Shown: one piece after another, positions 58,279-64,000 of the stretch
How the letters are laid out: each line of letters opens with the position of its first letter
Position numbering within the stretch: position 1 is the stretch's first letter
NCBI RefSeq assembly: GCF_943372915.1
Contig: NZ_CALSAN010000006.1
Span: 1-64,000, forward strand
Direction: 5' to 3'
Length of the DNA stretch: 64,000 nt
From: Ferrovibrio terrae_A
Lineage (GTDB): Bacteria > Pseudomonadota > Alphaproteobacteria > Ferrovibrionales > Ferrovibrionaceae
Translations under genes and position numbers: made by a program
The notes under the pieces: model-generated
Seen by the model: the letters and a program-made list of their open reading frames with translations, nothing else
Database searches by the model: none
Told to the model about the DNA's origin: nothing

Positions 58279-60333
58279 TTAACGCAATGCGGCGGCGATA
58301 TTGCCGCCATCCACAGTGGCGACCGCCGCCGTGGTCTTGGCGGCCACCGCCAGCTGCACGAAAGCCTGTGCCACATCGGCGGCCTTCACTTCGCGCGCCA
58401 GAAGATTACCCGACATATAGTCCTTCTCGCTGACACCGCGAGCCTTGGAACGCTTGGCCACCATCTCGTCGGTGAGCAGGCCCGAGCGGATGCGGTCGGC
58501 ATTCACCGCCGAGGAGCGGATGCCCTGGGCGCCGTAATCGAGCGCATACTGGCGCGACAGGAACAGGGTGGCCGCCTTCGGGAGTCCATAGGGGCCGAAA
58601 TCGGGGCCCGGATTCACCGCCTGCTTGGAGGCGTTGAACAGCAGGCAGCCGCCGGTCTTCTGCTGCAGCATGACTTTCACGGCAGCCTGCGCCACCGACT
58701 GGTGGCTGAAGAAATTCAGCTCGAAGCTCTGCCGCAGCAGCGCATCGGGCACCTCGCCGATCTTGCCGCCCCAGGCATTGCCGGCATTCGACACCACGAT
58801 ATCGACACCGCCGAAATGCTGCACCACTTTCGCAAACGCCGCCTGCACCGCGGCAGGCTTCGTCACGTCGCAGGCAATGCCGATACCGCCAAGCTTCTTC
58901 GCCACGGCAGCCGCTTTCTCACCATCGAGGTCGAACACGGCAACTTCGGCGCCCTCGGCCGCAAAGGCTTTGGCCGTGGCCGCACCGATGGCGCCGGCAC
59001 CGCCGGTGACCACCACGACCTGGCGCGACAGCGGCTTCTCGCCACCCTTGCCCAGCTTGGCCTGTTCCAGCGACCAGTATTCGACATCGAAGATGTCGCG
59101 TTCCTTGATGCTGGTGAAGCGGCCAATGGCTTCCGCGCGCGTGATAATGCTGACCGCCATCTCTGCCACATCACCGGCGATCACGGCATCCTTGCGGGTC
59201 TTGCCGACGCCGACCAGGCCGAGGCCGGGGATCAACAATGCGCGCGGCATCGGATCGAGCATGATCTTCTTCGGCACCGCCTTGGCATTGTGGCGCTCGA
59301 AATAGGCCTTGTACTTCTTGATATAGGTCTCGAGCGCCTTCTGCGCCGCCGCAGCAAAGACATCGAGTTTGCCGGCTTCCGGCGCCGGCAGCACCAGCGG
59401 CCAGGGCTTGGTGCGGATCACGTGATCGGGCGTCACCGTGCCCGCCTGGCTGTAGCGCATCACATCCTTGCCGCGCGCGAAGGCCTGGATCTCGTCGCTG
59501 TTGCGCAGGTTGAAGACCCAGCGCTTCACCTCGCCGTCATCGCCGACGGGGATGCTAAGCAGGCCGCGCAGGATGGGCAGCACATCCTCAGGCGAGGCAA
59601 CCTTCTTCGGCAACGCCTTGCCCGATACGAACACCGTCTTCTTGCCCTTGGCCAGATGACGTTCGGCCTTGGAGACAAACTCGATCATCAGATCGTAGGC
59701 TTCCTTCGCTGTCTCGGCGAAGGTGAAGATGCCATGCTTGAGCAGGATCAGACCCTGGCAGTCCGGATTGGCCTTGAAGGCGGCAGCCGCCTTCTTGGCC
59801 AGGCCAAAGCCCGGCATTTCATACTCCACCAGCGCAACGCGCTTGCCATAGAGCTTGCGGCAAATCTCATCGCCGTCGGGCTGGTCGGTGATCGCCAGCA
59901 CGGCCGAGGCATGGGTATGGTCGATGAACTTGTGCGGCAGGAAAGCGTGGAACAGGGTTTCGACCGAGGGATTCGGCGAACTGGAGTCCAGCAGATTGCA
60001 GCGCTGGATATTGACCATGTCTTCATCAGTCAGGGTCTTGAGCGCGATCAGCTCCTGCAGCGGCGCCAGCTTCACCGCCGGCAGGCCCGGCGGCTCGATC
60101 ACCGCCATATCCCAGCCCGAGCCCTTCACGCAGAGCACATCCACCGGCTTGCCCAGCGGATCGGGCATCGTGGTCTTCACCGAGGTGTTGCCGCCGCCAT
60201 GCTGCACCAGATCCGGCACACCGCCGAGCAGGCGGGTGGTGTAGGTGCGCAGCGCCAGATCCTTGTTCACGCCCTGCTTGGCGTAATGGGCAATGGCGGC
60301 CTTGGCGTCGCGGTCGGACCAGAGATTCTTCAT
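58279..60333 (-). CDS. Bifunctional class II aldolase / short-chain dehydrogenase
   Basis: A 684-residue fusion. The N-terminal half (about 25-250) is a class II (RhaD/FucA-type) aldolase with LVQHGGGNTSVKT, the metal His pair in FIDHTHASAVLAITD and LLKHGIFTF. The C-terminal half (about 435-680) is a short-chain dehydrogenase with VTGGAGAIGAATAKAF and the catalytic YGLPK. The family is known as bifunctional aldolase/dehydrogenase (RhaE-W like). It is directly downstream of mtnA (gap 17 bases), which suggests cleavage of 5-methylthio- or 5-deoxyribulose 1-phosphate to dihydroxyacetone phosphate and an aldehyde, with the dehydrogenase half handling the aldehyde. That role is inference. Confidence 0.85.
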   Translation of the reverse strand: MKNLWSDRDAKAAIAHYAKQGVNKDLALRTYTTRLLGGVPDLVQHGGGNTSVKTTMPDPLGKPVDVLCVKGSGWDMAVIEPPGLPAVKLAPLQELIALKTLTDEDMVNIQRCNLLDSSSPNPSVETLFHAFLPHKFIDHTHASAVLAITDQPDGDEICRKLYGKRVALVEYEMPGFGLAKKAAAAFKANPDCQGLILLKHGIFTFAETAKEAYDLMIEFVSKAERHLAKGKKTVFVSGKALPKKVASPEDVLPILRGLLSIPVGDDGEVKRWVFNLRNSDEIQAFARGKDVMRYSQAGTVTPDHVIRTKPWPLVLPAPEAGKLDVFAAAAQKALETYIKKYKAYFERHNAKAVPKKIMLDPMPRALLIPGLGLVGVGKTRKDAVIAGDVAEMAVSIITRAEAIGRFTSIKERDIFDVEYWSLEQAKLGKGGEKPLSRQVVVVTGGAGAIGAATAKAFAAEGAEVAVFDLDGEKAAAVAKKLGGIGIACDVTKPAAVQAAFAKVVQHFGGVDIVVSNAGNAWGGKIGEVPDALLRQSFELNFFSHQSVAQAAVKVMLQQKTGGCLLFNASKQAVNPGPDFGPYGLPKAATLFLSRQYALDYGAQGIRSSAVNADRIRSGLLTDEMVAKRSKARGVSEKDYMSGNLLAREVKAADVAQAFVQLAVAAKTTAAVATVDGGNIAAALR

Positions 60334-60350
60334 GGGGCAGTTCCTGAGAT

Positions 60351-61445
60351 TTACGCGAATTCGGGATAGAGTTTGGTCAGGCCGGCTTCCGAGGCGGCGC
60401 AGACGCCGCGTTCGGTGACAAGGCCCGTGACCAGGCGCGCCGGCGTGACATCGAAACCGAAATTGGCCGCCTTGCTGCCTTCGGGCGTGATGGTCACCGG
60501 CACCACCTCGCCAGAAGCCGTACGGCCGCTCATGATGGTGACCTCTTCCTGGGCGCGTTCCTCGATCGGGATTTCCTTCACGCCGTCGCGGAGCGTCCAG
60601 TCGATGGTGGAATGCGGCAGCGCCACATAGAACGGCACGCCGTTGTCATGGGCAGCCAGCGCCTTGAGATAGGTGCCGATCTTGTTGCAGACATCGCCCT
60701 CGCGCGTGGTGCGGTCGGTTCCGACGATGCACATATCGACCTGGCCATGCTGCATCAGGTGGCCGCCGGCATTGTCGACGATCACGGTATGCGGCACGCC
60801 ATGGCTGTTCAGTTCCCAGGCGGTCAGCGAGGCGCCCTGGTTGCGCGGCCGCGTCTCGTCGACCCAGACATGCACCGGAATGCCGGCATCATGCGCCTTG
60901 TAGATCGGCGCAATCGCGGTGCCCCAGTCCACCGTGGCAAGCCAGCCGGCATTGCAATGGGTCAGGATGTTGATGGTGCGTTTGCGACCGGCCTTTTCGT
61001 AGAGACCGGCAATGATCTTATGGCCGTGGTCGCCGATGGAAGAGCAAGTGGCGACATCGTCCTCGGCGATCTCGGATGCGACCTTGTAGGCGATGGCGGC
61101 GCGGTTGGCGGCCGGCTGGTTGTGCAGCGCATTGCGCACGCGATCCAGCGCCCATTTCAGGTTGATCGCGGTCGGCCGCGTCTCGTTGATGATGTGATAG
61201 GCTTGTTCCAGCGTGGCATCCGTAGGGTCAGCGCGCATCGCCAGCGCCATGCCATAGGCACCGGTGGCACCGATCAGCGGCGCGCCACGCACCACCATGG
61301 CCTTGATCGCATGGGCGGCCTCTTCCCAGGTGGTCAGGGTGGTGGTGACGAAGGCATGCGGCAGCTTGGTCTGGTCGATGATCCCGACCGACCAGCCGTC
61401 GCCGTTGACCCAGATGGTGCGGTAGGCTACGCCCTTGACCTTCAT
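60351..61445 (-). CDS. mtnA: S-methyl-5-thioribose-1-phosphate isomerase
   Basis: A 364-residue enzyme that isomerises methylthioribose 1-phosphate to methylthioribulose 1-phosphate; 5-deoxyribose 1-phosphate is also a substrate of some homologues. The catalytic Cys is in ILTHCNAGWLATVDWGTA and the catalytic Asp in CIVGTDRTTREGDVCNKIGT. MVVRGAPLIGATGAYGMALA and NIKWALDR-like NLKWALDRVRNAL also fit MtnA. The ATG at 61445 has AGGGCGAG upstream. It is first in a unit with the aldolase-dehydrogenase; MtnK/MtnP genes are not in the window. Confidence 0.93.
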   Translation of the reverse strand: MKVKGVAYRTIWVNGDGWSVGIIDQTKLPHAFVTTTLTTWEEAAHAIKAMVVRGAPLIGATGAYGMALAMRADPTDATLEQAYHIINETRPTAINLKWALDRVRNALHNQPAANRAAIAYKVASEIAEDDVATCSSIGDHGHKIIAGLYEKAGRKRTINILTHCNAGWLATVDWGTAIAPIYKAHDAGIPVHVWVDETRPRNQGASLTAWELNSHGVPHTVIVDNAGGHLMQHGQVDMCIVGTDRTTREGDVCNKIGTYLKALAAHDNGVPFYVALPHSTIDWTLRDGVKEIPIEERAQEEVTIMSGRTASGEVVPVTITPEGSKAANFGFDVTPARLVTGLVTERGVCAASEAGLTKLYPEFA

Positions 61446-61553
61446 GTCTCGCCCTTCAAACGGCCCGAAAATTGCGCGGAAAGTAGCGGACCCGGCCTTG
61501 CTGAGCAATGCCGGAAGCCGGCCCAAACCGGCTTGTCACACAGGTTTTGCCTG

Positions 61554-62726
61554 ATGTTGGCTGTTCTGCTTTTGACCGTCGTGATCGACCTGATCGGCTT
61601 CGGCCTGATCCTGCCACTCCTGCCATTCTACGCGACCAGTTTCGGCGCCTCGCCCTTCACAATCGCCCTGCTGGCCGCCGTGTTTTCCATTGCCCAGTTC
61701 CTGTCGGCGACGCCGCTGGGCGGGCTGTCGGACCGCGTCGGCCGCCGCCCGGTTTTTCTGGGCTGCATGGCGCTGACCGTGATCGGCTATGTTTCCCTCG
61801 CCTTTGCCGACACCCTGCTGACCATTTTCCTCGCCCGTATCGTCGCCGGCATCGGCAGCGGCAAGATCGGCATCGCCCGGGCCATCATCGCCGACAGCAC
61901 GCCGCCCGAGCAGCGGGCGCGCGGCATGGGCCTGATCGGCGGCGCCTTCGGCATCGGCATGATCCTCGGGCCGCTGATCGGCGGCCTGCTGATTGGCCCC
62001 GATCCGCTGCACCCGAACTATGCCCTGCCGGCCCTGGCGGCGGCCGGCACCTCGGCCATAGCGCTGTTGCTGGCCGTGCTGACCGTTCGCGAAACGCGGC
62101 CGGACGCACCGCATACCCTGTCTGGCATACCGCTGTGGCGAAATCCCTTCGCCCCCCTGTCGCACCTGGGTCCGGCGGTGCTGGCGCTGATCGCGATCAA
62201 TTGCAGCATAAACTTCGTCTTCTCCCAGATCGAAGTGCTGTTCCCCCTCTTCGCTGCCGCGCGGCTCGACTGGCATGCTTATGAAGTCGGACTGGCCTTC
62301 ACCTTTATCGGCATCATCGTCCTGTCGATGCAGGGGTTCCTGATCGGGCCGCTGACCCGCCGGTTCGGCGAGCGCCGGCTGCTGACGATCGGCATCATCA
62401 ACCTCGCCATCGGCACCGCGATGGCGCACTGGATCGTTTCCACGCCAACCATGGGCCTGTCGATCCTGCTCACCGCATCCGGCGTTGCCATGATCGGCCC
62501 GACCATCAACAGCCTGGCCTCACGCAGCGCCGGAGCGACCCAGCAAGGTATCGCGCTGGGCACGATGGAATCACTCGCTGCGCTCGGCCGCACCTTCGGC
62601 CCGCTGTGGGGCGGCTGGCTGTTCGATCATGTGGGCATCGACATTCCCTACTGGATCGGCGGTGCGATCCTGGTGGCAACGCTGATGATGGGCTGGCGAT
62701 ACATCCATCCGAAGCAGGCGCCATGA
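61554..62726 (+). CDS. MFS transporter (TetA-like, twelve helices)
   Basis: A 390-residue major-facilitator protein. Motif A is GGLSDRVGRRPVFLG near 61-75, and motif C-like GAFGIGMILGPLIGGLL near 128-144 indicates an antiporter (drug export). The start MLAVLLLTVVIDLIGFGLIL is typical of the TCR/Tet family. The larger frame upstream is antisense to mtnA. The stop overlaps the start of the quinone oxidoreductase gene (ATGA), so the two are coupled. Exported compound unknown. Confidence 0.88.
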   Translation: MLAVLLLTVVIDLIGFGLILPLLPFYATSFGASPFTIALLAAVFSIAQFLSATPLGGLSDRVGRRPVFLGCMALTVIGYVSLAFADTLLTIFLARIVAGIGSGKIGIARAIIADSTPPEQRARGMGLIGGAFGIGMILGPLIGGLLIGPDPLHPNYALPALAAAGTSAIALLLAVLTVRETRPDAPHTLSGIPLWRNPFAPLSHLGPAVLALIAINCSINFVFSQIEVLFPLFAAARLDWHAYEVGLAFTFIGIIVLSMQGFLIGPLTRRFGERRLLTIGIINLAIGTAMAHWIVSTPTMGLSILLTASGVAMIGPTINSLASRSAGATQQGIALGTMESLAALGRTFGPLWGGWLFDHVGIDIPYWIGGAILVATLMMGWRYIHPKQAP

Positions 62727-63694
62727 CGGCCGGCAGCTACCACGCCATGCTGTGCCAGCGGCTCGGACCGCCGGATGTACTGGAGATGGCAGAGCTGCCG
62801 CGCCAGCCGCTGAAACCCGGCGAGGTGCGCATCGCCGTGCGCGTGGCCGGTGTCAACTTCCCCGATCTGCTGCAGGTGGCCGGCCAGTATCAGCACAAGC
62901 CGCCTCTGCCCTTCGTGCCCGGCTTCGAGGCGGCCGGCGAGATCATCGACCTGGCGGGCGATGTTCAAGGTTGGCAGGCCGGCGATGCCGTGCTGCTGCG
63001 CGGGACCGGTGCCTATGCCGAAGAGATGATCGCGCCTGCCGCCGCGCTGCTGCCCAAACCGGCCGACTGGAGCTGGGACGAGGCTGCCGCCTTTCCGGTC
63101 GCCGCATCAACCGCCTGGGTGGCGCTGCTGCCGCGTGGGCGGCTGCAGGCCGGTGAAACCCTGCTGGTACTCGGCGCTGGCGGCGGCACCGGGCTTGCGG
63201 CGGTCAGCCTTGGCGCCGGCTGCGGCGCCCACGTGGTGGCCGTGGCCTCGTCGCCGGTGAAACGCGCCGCAGCCCAGGCCGCTGGCGCAGCGATCTGCCT
63301 TGATCCGGCGGTAGCCGGCTGGGAACAGGCCGTGCAGGCTGATCTGGTGTTCGATCCGGTCGGCGGCGCGCTCTTTACCACCGCCTGGAAGGCCCTGAAA
63401 CCGGGCGGCCGCTGGCTGGTGGTCGGCTTTGCCGGCGGCACCATTCCGCGTCTGCCGGCCAATCGCCTGCTGCTGAAGGAAGCCGAACTGATCGGCGTGC
63501 GCGCCGGCGAACAGGGGCGCCGCAATCCGGCAGCGGCGAAGGCGCTGGATGCCGGCCTGCGCGCCTGGCTAGTCGGCAGCGAGCGGCGGCGTCCGTTGAT
63601 CGGGGCCGTCTATCGGCTTGATGAAGCTGCTACCGCCCTGCGCCAGCTGGCCGACCGCAAGGCCGTCGGTAAACTGGTTCTGCACCCCCGCTAG
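62723..63694 (+). CDS. NADPH:quinone oxidoreductase-like zinc-less medium-chain dehydrogenase
   Basis: A 323-residue MDR-family enzyme. The substrate domain is at the N-terminus (RVAGVNFPDLLQVAGQYQHK, PFVPGFEAAGEIIDLAGDVQ), and the nucleotide fold contains LLVLGAGGGTGLAAVSLGAG near 146-165. No catalytic zinc Cys/His set is visible, as in quinone reductases (QOR/Zta1). It probably reduces quinones or enones with NADPH. The ATG at 62723 overlaps the MFS stop by four bases. Its last 126 bases are antisense to a histidine kinase frame. Confidence 0.87.
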   Translation: MTAGSYHAMLCQRLGPPDVLEMAELPRQPLKPGEVRIAVRVAGVNFPDLLQVAGQYQHKPPLPFVPGFEAAGEIIDLAGDVQGWQAGDAVLLRGTGAYAEEMIAPAAALLPKPADWSWDEAAAFPVAASTAWVALLPRGRLQAGETLLVLGAGGGTGLAAVSLGAGCGAHVVAVASSPVKRAAAQAAGAAICLDPAVAGWEQAVQADLVFDPVGGALFTTAWKALKPGGRWLVVGFAGGTIPRLPANRLLLKEAELIGVRAGEQGRRNPAAAKALDAGLRAWLVGSERRRPLIGAVYRLDEAATALRQLADRKAVGKLVLHPR

Positions 63695-64000
63695 CGGACC
63701 CGGGCGATGGCGCTCCGGCGGCAGCGTCACGCTGACCGTGGTGCCCTCACCCAGCTTGCTTTCAATGAACAGCTCGCCGCCATGCAGCTCGACCAGGCTG
63801 CGCGACAGCGACAGGCCGAGCCCGGTGCCTTCATGGCTGCGCGACAGCGCGTTGGCCACCTGGCTGAACGGCTGCTGCACGCGCTCGATATCCTCATCAG
63901 CGATACCGATACCGGTATCGGCCACCGATATCTCCAGCTGGCCATCGGCCTGCAGGGCACAGCGGATCTCGACACTGCCGCCCTGCGGCGTGAATTTCAC
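63569..64000 (-). CDS. Sensor histidine kinase, C-terminal ATPase domain (partial)
   Basis: The last 143 residues of a minus-strand histidine kinase that runs off the right edge. It shows the ATP-binding G1 box ADTGIGIADEDIERV, the F box region RVQQPFSQ and the G2 box GTGLGLSLSRSLVELHGG, then LFIESKLGEGTTVSVTLPP, the normal end of an HATPase domain. The frame continues for about 45 more residues without a stop, overlapping the 3' end of the quinone oxidoreductase by 126 bases. The dimerisation and sensor parts are outside the window. Confidence 0.85.
   Translation of the reverse strand: MKFTPQGGSVEIRCALQADGQLEISVADTGIGIADEDIERVQQPFSQVANALSRSHEGTGLGLSLSRSLVELHGGELFIESKLGEGTTVSVTLPPERHRPGPLAGVQNQFTDGLAVGQLAQGGSSFIKPIDGPDQRTPPLAAD

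Noticed and set aside
57472..60369. A 965-codon open frame on the plus strand
   Set aside because: It is antisense to the aldolase-dehydrogenase, YciB and FGE-like genes, is full of His, Arg and Gln with no domain pattern, and is a typical open shadow frame in GC-rich DNA.
60612..61553. N-terminal extension of about 314 residues of the MFS protein at 61554
   Set aside because: The extension is antisense to mtnA and hydrophilic; the natural MFS start is the hydrophobic helix beginning at 61554.
1..64000. CRISPR arrays, tRNA or rRNA genes, insertion sequences, prophage genes
   Set aside because: I saw no regularly spaced repeats, no tRNA cloverleaf sequences, no rRNA segments, and no transposase, integrase or phage structural proteins. 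Only the 17176-19625 patch shows signs of gene turnover.

Overview
The window is about 64 kb of GC-rich, densely coding DNA from a Gram-negative bacterium, most likely an alphaproteobacterium of Rhodospirillales type. That placement is inferred from the high G+C content, several copies of small PAS_5-type proteins, a MHYT-type sensor kinase remnant, MlaEFD genes with a separate auxiliary lipoprotein, an ECF sigma/metal-sensor operon, and many TRAP and ABC uptake systems. I see no rRNA, tRNA, CRISPR array or complete insertion sequence. No stretch longer than about 300 bases lacks a gene.

Layout. 1-5533 (minus strand): a Dpp/Opp-type peptide ABC operon that runs off the left edge, then an aspartoacylase-like deacylase and a LysE exporter. 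5732-7851: a flavin-binding PNPOx-like protein convergent with a MocR regulator. 7938-10692: a three-gene unit (small protein, Sel1-repeat protein, NnrU). 10802-16923: an iron-type ABC permease, a TPR-methyltransferase, an uncharacterised membrane-anchored protein and an iron-type binding protein; the ATPase of this system is not in the window. 17176-19625: a patch that looks foreign or decaying, with an AT-richer acyltransferase and two broken two-component genes.

19749-27396 is an aerobic benzoate (box) locus: alpha/beta hydrolase, benzoate-CoA ligase and flavodoxin on one strand, and divergently boxR, boxC, boxB and a thioesterase. TGCA palindromes sit on the -10 boxes of boxR and boxC. 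The usual reductase gene boxA is absent and a flavodoxin sits in the cluster.

27412-43305: xanthine phosphoribosyltransferase, a complete Mla-type lipid transport operon, a hydroxypyruvate isomerase-like gene convergent with a TRAP transporter, a second orphan TRAP binding protein, cytochrome c, rhodanese, gamma carbonic anhydrase, an ECF sigma operon, a DenD-like dehydrogenase and ArgE. 43452-49921: tandem PAS_5 paralogues, a zinc peptidase, a MATE/TetR pair with a clear operator, a SelW-like protein, a third PAS_5 protein and two small proteins near a sigma-54-like site. 49927-64000: MFS/LysR pair, TypA, a receiver protein with a possible phosphotransfer partner, a lone biotinyl domain, a YciB homologue, an aldolase-dehydrogenase fusion beside mtnA (a likely salvage route for 5-deoxy sugars from S-adenosylmethionine by-products), an MFS exporter, a quinone reductase and the end of a histidine kinase.

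The most interesting points are the box locus without boxA and with palindromic TGCA operators, the aldolase-dehydrogenase fusion next to mtnA, the kinase gene collapsed onto its own receiver domain, the tandem PAS_5 genes joined at a probable CTG start, and the sigma-54-like site that overlaps a small open reading frame. All functional statements are read from sequence motifs and remembered family knowledge; no database search was run.
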